Notes: generated from the letters alone by a model not told the origin. A stretch of 64,000 bases of DNA from CAWHMS01 sp963830495 (GCA_963830495.1 CAWHMS010000001.1:806001-870000), one strand, 5' to 3'. Shown: positions 46,213 to 55,459, numbered from the stretch's first letter. Program-made: numbers and translations.

Positions 46213-48542
46213 TGGGTGATGCGATAGGCGTCGAAGACGCCTTCGACGGTGCGCACCGCCTTGAGGACGTGCCCGAGGTGAGTCGGGTCGGCCATCTCGA
46301 ACGTGAACCGGCTCTTCGCGATCCGGTCGCGGGTGGTGACGACCGACGCCGACAGGATGTTGACGTGGACGTCGGAGAGCACCCGGGTGATGTCGCTGAG
46401 CAGCCGAGCCCGGTCGAGAGCCTCGACCTGGATCGCGACGAGGAACATCGACTGCGACGTCGGCGCCCACTCCACCTCGACGATGCGACCCGGTTGCGCC
46501 GACAGGCTCTTGACGTTGGTGCAGTCGCCGCGATGCACCGAGACCCCCGACCCGCGGGTGACGAAGCCGATGATGTCGTCGCCGGGCACCGGCGTACAGC
46601 ATCGAGCCAGCTTGACCAGTACGTCGGAGAGCCCCTTGACGATGACGCCTGCATCTCCTCGAGGGGACTTCTTGACCCGCTCGCGCTCGCTCGTGATGGT
46701 GACCGTCTCGGCGGCCTCGTCGGCCGCAGCCTCCTCACCGCCGAACAGGTCGAGGATGCGGCGTACGACGGCCTGCGCGGTCGTGTTGCCCTCGCCGACC
46801 GCGGCGTACAGCGCCGTCACGTCGGCGATCTTGAGGTCGGACGCCACGAGGGACAAGTTCTCGTGCGTGAGCATCCGCTGCAGCGGCAGGCCTTCTCGCC
46901 GCATCAGCCGGACGATGGCCTCCTTGCCGCGCTCGATCGCCTCCTCGCGGCGCTCCTTCGTGAAGAACTGCTTGATCTTGTTCCGAGCCCGTGCGCTCTT
47001 GACGAAGGTCAGCCAGTCCCGACTCGGGCCGGCGTTCTGCGCCTTCGACGTGAAGACCTCGACGACGTCGCCGTTGTCCAGCGTCGACTCCAGCGGCACC
47101 AGCCGGCCGTTGACCCGGGCGCCGATGCAGCGGTGTCCGACCTCGGTGTGGATCGTGTAGGCAAAGTCGACCGGGGTCGCGCCGGTCGGGAGGGCGATCA
47201 CCTCGCCGCGTGGTGTGAAGACGTAGACCTCGGTCGAGTTGATCTCGAAGCGCAGCGACTCCAGGAACTCGCCGGGGTCCTGCGTCTCCTTCTGCCAGTC
47301 GACAAGTTGCCGGACCCACGCCATGTCGGCGTCGGCGTCGGCAGACCCCGCGAGCGTGCGGTCGGTGTCGACACCGCTGCGGCTGTCCTCCTTGTACTTC
47401 CAGTGCGCTGCGACACCGTAGTCGGCCCGTCGGTGCATCGCGAAGGTGCGGATCTGCAGCTCCACCGGCCGGCCACCGGGCCCGATCACGCTCGTGTGCA
47501 GCGACTGGTACATGTTGAACTTCGGCATCGCGATGAAGTCCTTGAAGCGCCCCGGGACGGGATTCCAGCGGGCGTGCAGCACACCGAGCACGGCGTAGCA
47601 GTCGCGGAGGGACTCGGTGAGCACCCGGATGCCGACGAGGTCGTAGATGTCGGCGAAGTCGCGGCCGCGCACGATCATCTTCTGGTAGATCGAGTAGTAG
47701 TGCTTCGGGCGCCCGGTCACCGTCGCCTTGATCTTGGCGGTGCGCAGGTCGGACTGGACCTGGTCGATGACGGTCGAGAGGAACTCATCACGCGCCGGCG
47801 CGCGCTCGGCCACCAGACGCACGATCTCGTCGTACACCTTGGGGTGCAGCGTCGCGAAGGCGAGGTCCTCCAGCTCCCACTTGACCGTGTTCATGCCGAG
47901 CCGGTGGGCCAGCGGCGCGTAGATCTCCAGCGTCTCGGTCGCCACCCGCTCCTGCTTCTCGGGCCGGAGGTAGCGCAGCGTGCGCATGTTGTGCAGCCGG
48001 TCGGCGAGCTTGATCACGAGCACGCGGATGTCGCGGCTCATGGCGACGATCATCTTGCGGATCGTCTCGGTCTGGGCGGCGGCGCCGTACTTGACCTTGT
48101 CGAGCTTGGTGACGCCGTCGACGAGCTGGGCGATCTCGTCGCCGTAGTCGGCTGCGACCTGCTCCAGCGTGTACGACGTGTCCTCCACCGTGTCGTGCAG
48201 CAGTGCGGCGCACAGGGTCGGTGGCGTCATACCGAGCTCGGCCAGGATCGTCGTCACGGCCAGCGGGTGCGTGATGTAGGGGTCGCCGCTGCGCCGCGTC
48301 TGCCCCTCGTGGTACTGCTCGGCCGTGCGGTAGGCCTTCTCGACCAACGAGAGGTCGGCCTTGGGATGGGTGTTGCGGACGACCCGGAAGAGCGGCTCCA
48401 GCACCGGGTCGGTCGTCGATGTCCGTCCGATTCGAGCCAGCCGCGTGCGCATGCGGGAGGCAGACGACGAGGTCGAGGAAGCGGGCGCCGCGGGCGCAAC
48501 CGGCTCCTCGTCGGTCGTCGACGTCAAGACATCGTCAGCCAC
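46209..48542 (-). CDS. rel: Bifunctional (p)ppGpp synthetase/hydrolase
   Basis: This long RSH enzyme makes and degrades (p)ppGpp in the stringent response. The 777-residue protein has the HD hydrolase domain (ALLHDTVEDT with His116-Asp117, and DRLHNMRTL), the synthetase domain (YQSLHTSVIGPGGRPVELQI), a TGS domain (VFTPRGEVIALPTGATPVDF), the Cys-Cys conserved region (ARCCTPVPGDDIIGFVTRG) and a C-terminal ACT domain. All catalytic regions are intact. It is the single RSH expected in actinobacteria and is followed upstream by apt. Confidence 0.96.
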   Translation of the reverse strand: MADDVLTSTTDEEPVAPAAPASSTSSSASRMRTRLARIGRTSTTDPVLEPLFRVVRNTHPKADLSLVEKAYRTAEQYHEGQTRRSGDPYITHPLAVTTILAELGMTPPTLCAALLHDTVEDTSYTLEQVAADYGDEIAQLVDGVTKLDKVKYGAAAQTETIRKMIVAMSRDIRVLVIKLADRLHNMRTLRYLRPEKQERVATETLEIYAPLAHRLGMNTVKWELEDLAFATLHPKVYDEIVRLVAERAPARDEFLSTVIDQVQSDLRTAKIKATVTGRPKHYYSIYQKMIVRGRDFADIYDLVGIRVLTESLRDCYAVLGVLHARWNPVPGRFKDFIAMPKFNMYQSLHTSVIGPGGRPVELQIRTFAMHRRADYGVAAHWKYKEDSRSGVDTDRTLAGSADADADMAWVRQLVDWQKETQDPGEFLESLRFEINSTEVYVFTPRGEVIALPTGATPVDFAYTIHTEVGHRCIGARVNGRLVPLESTLDNGDVVEVFTSKAQNAGPSRDWLTFVKSARARNKIKQFFTKERREEAIERGKEAIVRLMRREGLPLQRMLTHENLSLVASDLKIADVTALYAAVGEGNTTAQAVVRRILDLFGGEEAAADEAAETVTITSERERVKKSPRGDAGVIVKGLSDVLVKLARCCTPVPGDDIIGFVTRGSGVSVHRGDCTNVKSLSAQPGRIVEVEWAPTSQSMFLVAIQVEALDRARLLSDITRVLSDVHVNILSASVVTTRDRIAKSRFTFEMADPTHLGHVLKAVRTVEGVFDAYRITQ

Positions 48543-48610
48543 TCACACTCCACAACCCTGCGCTGCTACCGAGCCCCCGGCCTGCCCCGGGAAAGGTTCA
48601 GTCTACGGGG

Positions 48611-49174
48611 TCATACGGTGAGCAACGACCCCACGCGCAGGCCGGCCAGGCGGTTCCGCCCGCTCAGGAAGCCGAGCTCGATCAGCACGCTGACGGCCGA
48701 GACGGTGGCGCGCGCCTCGCGGACGAGCGCCACGGTCGCCTCGACGGTGCCCCCTGTCGCCAGTACGTCGTCGACCACGAGCACCCTGTCGCCGGGCTCC
48801 AGCGCGTCGGTGTGCATCTCCACCGTGGCGCTGCCGTACTCCAGGTCATAGGTCCGCCGGTACGTCGCTCGGGGCAGCTTGCCGGCCTTGCGGACGGGCA
48901 CGAAGCCGGCGCCGAGCTGGAGCGCCACCGGCGCGGCCAAGATGAAGCCACGCGCCTCGATGCCGACGACCTTGTCGACCACCACGGCTCCAGTGTCGTC
49001 GCGGCCGGCTCCGGCCAACCAACCCACCACCTGGGTAAGGCCCTCGTGGTCGGCCAGCAGCGGCGAGATGTCCTTGAAGACGACTCCCGGCTCAGGGAAG
49101 TCCGGGACGTCGAGAACCAGCCGGCCCAGGAGTGCGTCGACCGCGCCGGAGCCCGGGTCCACCGGCCGCGTCAT
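48611..49174 (-). CDS. apt: Adenine phosphoribosyltransferase
   Basis: It salvages adenine to AMP. The 187-residue protein has the PRPP loop VLVVDDVLATGGTVEATV, FPEPGVVFKDISPLLAD and VGIEARGFILAAPVA. The ATG overlaps the secF stop by one base. The secD-secF-apt-rel order is standard in actinobacteria. Confidence 0.95.
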   Translation of the reverse strand: MTRPVDPGSGAVDALLGRLVLDVPDFPEPGVVFKDISPLLADHEGLTQVVGWLAGAGRDDTGAVVVDKVVGIEARGFILAAPVALQLGAGFVPVRKAGKLPRATYRRTYDLEYGSATVEMHTDALEPGDRVLVVDDVLATGGTVEATVALVREARATVSAVSVLIELGFLSGRNRLAGLRVGSLLTV

Positions 49175-50367
49175 CAGCGCGAGCGCTTCGACCGGGACTG
49201 CCGCTGCGGCTGCGCCCGCTTGGCCGCCGTCGAGCTCATCGGCCGTGACCGCGGCCGTTGCCGCGCCTTGGCCGGCGACGATGGCGACGTCGAGGTCGTC
49301 GCGGGTGCAGGACTCGACTCGTCCGGGGCTTCCTCGTCGTCAGCAGTGGGCTCCGACTCGGCGGGCACGGTCACCCGACCGGCCTCCCGCGCCTGGGCGG
49401 CGCGTCGCGAGTGCACCCGGCGGGCCTGTTCCTGGATCGCCGGTTCGCGCTCCTTGAGCTGCACCACCAGCGGGGTGGCGATGAAGATCGAGGAGTAGGC
49501 GCCGGCCGCCATACCCACGAAGAGCGCCAATGCGAGGTCCTTCAGCGGGCCGGTGCCGAGCTGGAACACCCCGACGTACAAGATCGCGCCGACCGGAATC
49601 AGCGCCGCCACCGACGTGTTGATCGAGCGCACCAAGGTCTGGTTGACGGCGAGGTTGGCGCGCTCGGCGTACGTCGCCCGGGTCGAGGTGAGGATGCCGC
49701 GGGTGTTCTCCCGCACCTTGTCGAAGACCACCACGGTGTCGTAGAGCGAGAAGCCGAGGATGGTCAGCAAGCCGGTCACGGTCGCCGGCGTCACCTCGAA
49801 CCCGCTGAGCGAGTAGACGCCCACGGTGATGAGTACGTCGTGCGCCAGGGCCACGATCGCCGCGAGCGACATCTTCCACTCGCGGAAGTAGGCCCAGATG
49901 AAAAGCACCACCAGCACGAGGAAGACGATCAGCCCGGTGACCGCCTTCTCGGCGATGGACTGACCCCAGCTCGGGCCGATCGTCGACTCGCTGACCTCGG
50001 TCGCGCCGGCCTCCTGCAGCGCGTCACTGACCCGGATGGTCTCGTCGGTCGTGAGCGGCTCGGTGGTGACGCGGATCGCCTCGGTGCCCGACGACACCAC
50101 GACCGGGTTGGCCGCTTCTTCGATCTCGGTGTCGACGACCGCATCGGTGAACTCCTCGATCTTGTCGCCGGGGCTGTCGACCTGAGCGATGAACTCGTTG
50201 CCGCCGCGGAACTCGATCCCGAAGTTGAGCTGCTTGAACGACAGTGACGCGATGCAGACGAGCAGGATCACCAGCGACGCGAAGTACCAGCGGTTGCGCT
50301 TGCCGACGAAGTCGATCGACACCTTGCCTGAGTAGAGCGCCTGTCCGATCTCACCGATCCGTGACAT
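49174..50367 (-). CDS. secF: Protein translocase subunit SecF
   Basis: SecF works with SecD to drive late steps of protein export using proton flow. I start at the ATG overlapping the secD stop by one base (397 residues); an open frame continues upstream. The first helix is followed by FGIEFRGGNEFI, and the later helices carry the GLLTILGFSLYDTVVVFDK block. The C-terminal tail (about the last 70 residues) is rich in Ala, Pro, Ser and basic residues. Confidence 0.95.
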   Translation of the reverse strand: MSRIGEIGQALYSGKVSIDFVGKRNRWYFASLVILLVCIASLSFKQLNFGIEFRGGNEFIAQVDSPGDKIEEFTDAVVDTEIEEAANPVVVSSGTEAIRVTTEPLTTDETIRVSDALQEAGATEVSESTIGPSWGQSIAEKAVTGLIVFLVLVVLFIWAYFREWKMSLAAIVALAHDVLITVGVYSLSGFEVTPATVTGLLTILGFSLYDTVVVFDKVRENTRGILTSTRATYAERANLAVNQTLVRSINTSVAALIPVGAILYVGVFQLGTGPLKDLALALFVGMAAGAYSSIFIATPLVVQLKEREPAIQEQARRVHSRRAAQAREAGRVTVPAESEPTADDEEAPDESSPAPATTSTSPSSPAKARQRPRSRPMSSTAAKRAQPQRQSRSKRSR

Positions 50368-52244
50368 CAGGCCTCCCCTCCCAACGGGCGGGCCGGTCGC
50401 TTGCGCGGCGGCATCCCGAGGTGGGCGCGGTCCAGGCCGGAGAGCTTGTGACCCCGACCGAAGAAGGTTGTCCGGGCCAGCAGCGTGACCAACGGCTTGG
50501 TGAAGAAGAACACCACGAAGACGTCGATCACCGTCGTCAGGCCGAGCGCGAAGGCGAAGCCCTTGACCACGCCGATCGCGAAGATGAAGAGCACCACGGC
50601 AGCGAGCAAGGACACCGCGTCGGCGGCGAGGATCGTCGCCCTGGCTCGCTGCCAACCTGTCTCGACACCGGTCCGCAGCGTCTTGCCTTCACGCACCTCG
50701 TCGCGAAGCCGCTCGAAGTAGACGATGAACGAGTCGGCGGTGATGCCCACCGCAACGATGAGTCCGGCGATGCCCGGCAGCGTGAGCGTGAAGTTGTAGG
50801 CCTCGCCGAGCAGCAACACACAGGCGTAGGCGATCAGGCCCGCGATGATCAGCGACGCCACCACGACCAGACCCAGCGCCCGGTAGTAGATCATGCAGTA
50901 GATCATCACCAGGACCAGGCCGATGATGCCGGCGGCGATGCCGGCCTGGAGCTGGTTGCTCGCGAGCTGCGGGCCTTCGGTGCTGACCCCTTGCGTGACG
51001 AAGGTCAGCGGCAGGGCGCCGTACTTGAGGGAGGTGGCGAGGCTGGAGGCCTCGTCTTGGGTGAACGGGTTCTGCGAGCCACCGGAGATCTCGGCCTGGC
51101 CGCCGGTGATGGGCTGGTCGTTGGTCGGCGCGGAGAGCACCATCCCGTCGAGCACGATCGCGAGCTGGCGCTGGGTGCCAGCGATCCGCGTCGTGACCTC
51201 ACCGAACTGGTCGGCGCCCTGGTCGTTGAACTCGACGTTGACGACGTAGTTGACGCCGTTCTGCGGGATGCCGGAGCTGGCGTCACTCACGTCGGTGCCC
51301 TCGACCATCGCGGGCCCGAGCAGGTAGCGGTTGCCGTCCTCGTCGCAGGCGAGCAGCGGCTGGCTGGGCAGGTCCCGTTGCGGCTCGGCGGGTACGCCGT
51401 CGGCGTCACACTGGAAAGACTGCAGCTTCACCTGCCACTCCGCCGGCGGGTTGGCCGTCCAGGTGTACGGGTCGTCGATCTGCTCGAGGTCCGGCGGGAG
51501 CAGCTCGGTCGGTGCCCCGGTCGTGGGACCCGCCGGCTCCTCGTCGCCGCCTGGGGAGTCGCCGCCTGGCGAGGGAGAAGGGGTGTCGTCGCCGGCGGTC
51601 GGGGTCGGCGAATCGTCGGCCGGTGTCGTGGTCTCGTCGGTGGTCAGCCACCCAGCGGCGGCGCGGTTCTTCGACGGGCCGGGTGACAGCTCCGGGCCTT
51701 CGGTCTCGCTGCCGTCGTTGCCGTTGCCGCCGCCTTCGGTGCCGGCGGTGCCTTCGGTGCCGCCGGGGGTCTGGTCGCCACCGCCCGGGCTGGGCGACTG
51801 TGTCGCATCCGGACCGGACGGATTCGCCGGCGACGTGGGGGTGCCCGTGGTGGGCTGCTGGGTGCCGTCAGGAGGCAGCGACAGCGCCACCAGTCGGAAC
51901 CGCAGCTGGGCGGTCGAGCCGATCGTGCGGACCAGCTCCTCGTTCTCCTGGCCAGGCACCTCGACGATGATGATGTCGTCGCCCTGCGTCGTGACGGTGG
52001 CTTCGGCGACACCCGCGCCGTTGACCCGGTTGCTGATGATCCCGACGGCCTCGTCGAGCTTGTCCTGGGTGATCGACTCGCCGCCCTGGGCGCGAGCCTG
52101 CAACGTGATCCTGGTGCCGCCCTGCAGGTCAAGACCCAGCTTCGGCTTCCAGTTGCCCAGTGCCGCCGCAGCGGCGTACAGCAGCGCGACGACGATCAGG
52201 AAGACGACGAGGGTGCGCCAAGGCCTTGAGATCGTGGTCGCCAC
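50367..52244 (-). CDS. secD: Protein translocase subunit SecD with a long low-complexity insert
   Basis: The GTG start at 52244 lies one base after the yajC stop and gives 625 residues. The first helix (TLVVFLIVVALLYAAAAALG) is followed by LGLDLQGGTRITLQ, and the C-terminal five-helix permease has VAVGITADSFIVYFERLRDE. Between the two P1 halves, about residues 124-250 (nucleotides 51495-51875) form a Gly/Pro/Thr/Asp-rich, apparently unfolded insert on the outer side. Actinobacterial SecD proteins often have an insert here; this one is long. Confidence 0.94.
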   Translation of the reverse strand: MATTISRPWRTLVVFLIVVALLYAAAAALGNWKPKLGLDLQGGTRITLQARAQGGESITQDKLDEAVGIISNRVNGAGVAEATVTTQGDDIIIVEVPGQENEELVRTIGSTAQLRFRLVALSLPPDGTQQPTTGTPTSPANPSGPDATQSPSPGGGDQTPGGTEGTAGTEGGGNGNDGSETEGPELSPGPSKNRAAAGWLTTDETTTPADDSPTPTAGDDTPSPSPGGDSPGGDEEPAGPTTGAPTELLPPDLEQIDDPYTWTANPPAEWQVKLQSFQCDADGVPAEPQRDLPSQPLLACDEDGNRYLLGPAMVEGTDVSDASSGIPQNGVNYVVNVEFNDQGADQFGEVTTRIAGTQRQLAIVLDGMVLSAPTNDQPITGGQAEISGGSQNPFTQDEASSLATSLKYGALPLTFVTQGVSTEGPQLASNQLQAGIAAGIIGLVLVMIYCMIYYRALGLVVVASLIIAGLIAYACVLLLGEAYNFTLTLPGIAGLIVAVGITADSFIVYFERLRDEVREGKTLRTGVETGWQRARATILAADAVSLLAAVVLFIFAIGVVKGFAFALGLTTVIDVFVVFFFTKPLVTLLARTTFFGRGHKLSGLDRAHLGMPPRKRPARPLGGEA

Positions 52245-52245
52245 G

Positions 52246-52671
52246 TCAGCGGGCTCCTCGCCCGTCGTGATCGGGGCGGTCGTGCTCGGAGGCGTCGGTG
52301 CCAGGCACCGCGTCGGCGTCGCTGCCATGCGGATCTGCCGTCTCGGTCGCCGCGGCCTCGGTCGGCGCGGTCTCGCCGGACTCGACGGCAGCGGCGTCGG
52401 CCGGTACGTCGCGCAGGATCTTCGCCACCGCGGCCCTGGCCACCTCGATCTCGACGCCGCCTACGAGCTGCAGGCTGAGCCGCTCGTCGCCGACGGTGCT
52501 CACCGTGCCGAAGATGCCGCTGGTCAGCATGACCTCGTCACCGGGCGAGAGCGCACTCTGCACCGCATGCACCTCGTGGGCGCGCCGGCGCGCCGGCCGG
52601 ATCAGCACGAGGTAGGCGAAGACGAGAAGCAGGACGAGCGGGATCAGCGAGGCCAAGTCGTTGGCGTTCAC
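52246..52671 (-). CDS. yajC: Preprotein translocase accessory subunit YajC
   Basis: YajC associates with SecDF. GTG at 52671 follows AAGGAG by 7 bases and gives 141 residues: MNANDLASLIPLVLLLVFAYLV as the single membrane helix, then LIRPARRRAHEV and LSPGDEVMLTSGIFGTV, the family signature. The C terminus is acidic and low in complexity. The frame is open upstream, but the start is fixed by the ribosome site. Confidence 0.93.
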   Translation of the reverse strand: MNANDLASLIPLVLLLVFAYLVLIRPARRRAHEVHAVQSALSPGDEVMLTSGIFGTVSTVGDERLSLQLVGGVEIEVARAAVAKILRDVPADAAAVESGETAPTEAAATETADPHGSDADAVPGTDASEHDRPDHDGRGAR

Positions 52672-52844
52672 GCGAGGGCTCCTTGCAATGGTCCGGGCGG
52701 CGCGCATGCCGCGAGGGACCGACACGACAACATGGAAGAAGGGCCGCCGCGCAAACGACGACCAGCGTCGAAGTGTAACCGTCAGTCCGGTCTGCGCCGA
52801 AACGCGGGTGCTCGCGTGTCCAACTTGTGACACCCCTCAAGTTG

Positions 52845-52998
52845 TTCCCGTCGAGAGGTCAGGTTCTTCCCGGCGAGACGCCACGTTGTTCCCGTCGAGA
52901 GGTCAGGTTCTTCCCGGCGAGACGCCACGTTGTTCCCGGCGAGACGCCACGTTGTTCCCCGCGAGGCGCCACGTTGTTCCCCGCGAGGCGCCAAGCTC
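52845..52998 (+). repeat. Seven tandem 22-base repeats, forward block (TTCCCGGCGAGACGCC core)
   Basis: Seven contiguous units of exactly 22 bases start at 52845, 52867, 52889, 52911, 52933, 52955 and 52977. Types A (TTCCCGTCGAGAGGTCAG...) and B (TTCCCGGCGAGACGCCAC...) alternate A-B-A-B-B, then two variants with TTCCCCGCGAGGCGCC. There are no spacers, so this is not a CRISPR array. Confidence 0.95.
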
Positions 52999-53059
52999 AT
53001 AGGTCACAGGCAGTGTGGCAAGTCGCCATGCCCCACGGCGGGCTCTGCGAGTACCCGGT

Positions 53060-53125
53060 CGGAGGCAACTTTCGACGGGAAGAAACTGACCGCTCAGCGG
53101 GAACTTACTGACCGCTCGAAGCGCG
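53060..53125 (-). repeat. 22-base repeats, inverted block
   Basis: On the minus strand 53082-53103 reads TTCCCGCTGAGCGGTCAG plus TTTC, close to type A of the forward array. Flanking 22-base stretches (53060-53081 and 53104-53125) are partial copies. The block is inverted relative to 52845-52998. Confidence 0.8.
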
Positions 53126-53143
53126 AGCAGGCGAGCTGGGGGG

Positions 53144-53197
53144 ACTCCTCGAAGAGCCGGGTCATTCCGCGAAGAGCCCGGGTCACTCCTCGAAGAG
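53144..53197 (-). repeat. Three tandem echoes of the ruvB 3' end
   Basis: ACTCCTCGAAGAG (53144-53156), ATTCCGCGAAGAG (53164-53176) and ACTCCTCGAAGAG (53185-53197) recur at 20 to 21 bases, each linked by a CCGGGTC spacer. The third is the ruvB stop codon with the last Phe-Glu-Glu codons, so the other two are downstream copies of the gene's own end. Confidence 0.8.
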
Positions 53198-54307
53198 GCT
53201 GCGCTGGTCCTCGGCACTCAGCGCGGACGCCGCCGGCGCGGACAACCCCAGGTGCTGCCAGGCCGCCGGGGTGGCGATCCGCCCCCGCGGCGTACGCGCG
53301 AGATAGCCGTGCCGCACCAGGAACGGCTCCGCGACCTCCTCGACCGTCTCCCGCTCCTCGGCCACCGCGACCGCGAGCGTGGCGATGCCCACCGGGCCCC
53401 CGGAGAACCGTCGGCACAGCGCATCGAGCACAGCCCGGTCGAGTCGGTCCAGCCCGGCCTCGTCGACCTCGAACAGCGCCAGCGCATCGTGCGCGATCGG
53501 CTGGGTCACGACGCCGTCGGCCCGCACCTGGGCGAAGTCGCGGACCCGGCGCAGCAGCCGGTTGGCGATGCGCGGCGTACCGCGCGAACGCGAGGCGATC
53601 TCGGCTCCGCCATCGTCGGTGACGGGTACGTCGAGCAGCCGAGCCGACCGCGCGACGATACGGCGCAGGTCGGCTGTCTCGTAGAACTCCAGATGCGCGG
53701 TGAACCCGAACCGGTCGCGCAGCGGCCCAGGCAGTAGACCCGCCCGGGTGGTGGCTCCGACCAAAGTGAAAGGCGGGATCTCGAGCGGGATCGCCGTCGC
53801 CCCCGGCCCCTTGCCGACGATCACGTCGACCCTAAAGTCCTCCATCGCCATGTAGAGCATCTCTTCGGCCGGACGGGACATCCGGTGGATCTCGTCGAGG
53901 AACAGCACGTCGCCGTCGCTCAGCCCGGACAGGATCGCGGCGAGGTCACCGGCATGCTGGATCGCCGGGCCGCTCGTCACGCGGAGCGGGGCACCCATCT
54001 CGGCTGCGATGATCATGGCGATCGTGGTCTTGCCCAGCCCAGGGGGACCCGACAGCAACACGTGGTCGGGCACCTTGCCGCGCCCTCGGGCCGCCTCGAG
54101 CACCAGGGCCAGTTGCTCCCGCACCCGATCCTGGCCGATCACCTCGGCCAACGTGCGCGGTCGCAGCGCAGCCTCGAACGCACGCTCGTCGCCGCCTGTC
54201 TCCTCCGGCCGCACCAGGCTGCTCGGCGCGGACAACGCGCTCACCGAGGCATCCACCTCGTCGACGGAGACAGGCCACTGTGTACGGCGGTCGGTCGGCT
54301 CGGGCAT
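53183..54307 (-). CDS. ruvB: Holliday junction DNA helicase RuvB
   Basis: RuvB is the AAA+ motor for branch migration. The 374-residue protein has Walker A GPPGLGKTTIAMII, Walker B VLFLDEIHRMSRPAEE, GATTRAGLLPGPLRDRFG and the C-terminal winged helix. Start ATG 54307, with an in-frame GTG directly before it. It lies 7 bases after ruvA in the LexA-controlled ruvCAB operon. Confidence 0.96.
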   Translation of the reverse strand: MPEPTDRRTQWPVSVDEVDASVSALSAPSSLVRPEETGGDERAFEAALRPRTLAEVIGQDRVREQLALVLEAARGRGKVPDHVLLSGPPGLGKTTIAMIIAAEMGAPLRVTSGPAIQHAGDLAAILSGLSDGDVLFLDEIHRMSRPAEEMLYMAMEDFRVDVIVGKGPGATAIPLEIPPFTLVGATTRAGLLPGPLRDRFGFTAHLEFYETADLRRIVARSARLLDVPVTDDGGAEIASRSRGTPRIANRLLRRVRDFAQVRADGVVTQPIAHDALALFEVDEAGLDRLDRAVLDALCRRFSGGPVGIATLAVAVAEERETVEEVAEPFLVRHGYLARTPRGRIATPAAWQHLGLSAPAASALSAEDQRSLFEE

Positions 54308-54314
54308 CACTCAC

Positions 54315-54938
54315 CTACGCCTTCGAGAGGGTGCGGAGGGCTGCGCGCAACAGCTCCGGGACCGAAGGAGCATCGCCGGCCGCGATCGACTCCTCCGCCA
54401 GCGTCGTCACCCGGTCGCACGCGGCGTCGGACTCGCGAGCCGACCACCCCAGCCCGAGCAGACCGGCGTAGACCTGATCACGCCAGCGATCCTCCCCGGA
54501 CCGGTTCGGGCGACCCGGCTCGGCCAGCTCGGCGCTCGGCGCACCGATCCGATCCTTGAGCTCGAGGACGATCCGCTGCGCGCCCTTCCGCCCGATGCCG
54601 GGCACCTTGGTCAGCGCCACCAGGTCATCGGTGGCGACAGCGCGGCGCAACTCCTCGGGCCCGTGCACAGCCAGCATCGCCTGCGCCAGCTTGGGCCCAA
54701 CCCCGCTGGCGGTCTGCAGCAGCTCGAACAGAGCGCGCTCGTCGTAGTCGGCGAACCCGAACAGGGTCAGCGACTCCTCCCGCACGACCATCGAGGTGGC
54801 GAGCGCCGTCTCCTCGCCGACACGCAACCCGGCCAGCGTCGTCGGCGTACACATCACCTGGATGCCGACGCCGCCCACCTCGATCACCGCGGAGTCGACG
54901 AACACGGTGGCCACCGGCCCCTTCACGAACGCGATCAC
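54315..54938 (-). CDS. ruvA: Holliday junction DNA helicase RuvA
   Basis: RuvA holds the junction for RuvB. The 207-residue protein has the OB domain (MIAFVKGPVATVFVDSAVIE), the helix-hairpin-helix pair (LLQTASGVGPKLAQAML and LTKVPGIGRKGAQRIVLEL) and the C-terminal RuvB-binding domain. GTG start overlaps the ruvC stop (GTGA). Confidence 0.96.
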   Translation of the reverse strand: MIAFVKGPVATVFVDSAVIEVGGVGIQVMCTPTTLAGLRVGEETALATSMVVREESLTLFGFADYDERALFELLQTASGVGPKLAQAMLAVHGPEELRRAVATDDLVALTKVPGIGRKGAQRIVLELKDRIGAPSAELAEPGRPNRSGEDRWRDQVYAGLLGLGWSARESDAACDRVTTLAEESIAAGDAPSVPELLRAALRTLSKA

Positions 54939-55459
54939 GAGCGCCCTCCTTGTGCGCGGGCGAGCGCCGACTCGAGCCTTGCCGTGGCGGCGCCGCGCCA
55001 GATGTGACAGATGGCCAGGGCCAGCGCGTCAGCCGCATCGGCGGGCTTCGGGGCGGCGGGCAGCCGGAGCAGTCGGGTGACCATCGCCGTGACCTGCGTC
55101 TTGTCGGCCCGGCCGCTGCCCGTGACGGCCGCCTTGACCTCGCTCGGCGTGTGCAGTGCGACGGGGATCCCACGGTGCGCGGCTGCCACCACGGCCACCC
55201 CCGATGCCTGAGCGGTGCCCATCACCGTGCGGACGTTGCGCTGGGAGAAGACCCGCTCGACGGCAACCGCGTCAGGCGCGAGGTCGTAGATCCACTGCTC
55301 GACCGCGGCGCTGATCGTGAGCAGCCGGGTGGCAAGGTCTGCGTCGACCGGGGTGCGTACGACGTCCACCGCCACAGCACTGAGCTGTCGCCCGGGCACT
55401 CCGTCGACCACACCGAGCCCGCAGCGCGTCAACCCAGGGTCGACGCCGAGGACACGCAC
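54935..55459 (-). CDS. ruvC: Crossover junction endodeoxyribonuclease RuvC
   Basis: RuvC cuts Holliday junctions. GTG at 55459 follows AAGGAGG by 6 bases and gives 174 residues. The RNase H-like active site is seen in MRVLGVDPGLTRCGLG (Asp7), VAVERVFSQRNVRT (Glu), and the C-terminal Asp pair in KPADAADALALAICH. A LexA box lies 36 bases upstream of the start. Confidence 0.96.
   Translation of the reverse strand: MRVLGVDPGLTRCGLGVVDGVPGRQLSAVAVDVVRTPVDADLATRLLTISAAVEQWIYDLAPDAVAVERVFSQRNVRTVMGTAQASGVAVVAAAHRGIPVALHTPSEVKAAVTGSGRADKTQVTAMVTRLLRLPAAPKPADAADALALAICHIWRGAATARLESALARAQGGRS

Larger units (their letters stand above)
52672..53182. other. 511-base yajC-ruvB intergenic region, largely repeats
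   Basis: No gene is supported. 52672-52820 should hold the yajC promoter (a TACACT hexamer on the minus strand near 52774 is the only candidate). An inverted repeat CAACTTG-N10-CAAGTTG lies at 52821-52844. The rest is the 22-base repeat array, its inverted block and three echoes of the ruvB 3' end, described separately. Confidence 0.7.

Noticed and set aside
52845..53125. Possible CRISPR array
   Set aside because: The units are contiguous with no unique spacers, are only 22 bases long, and no cas gene is near.
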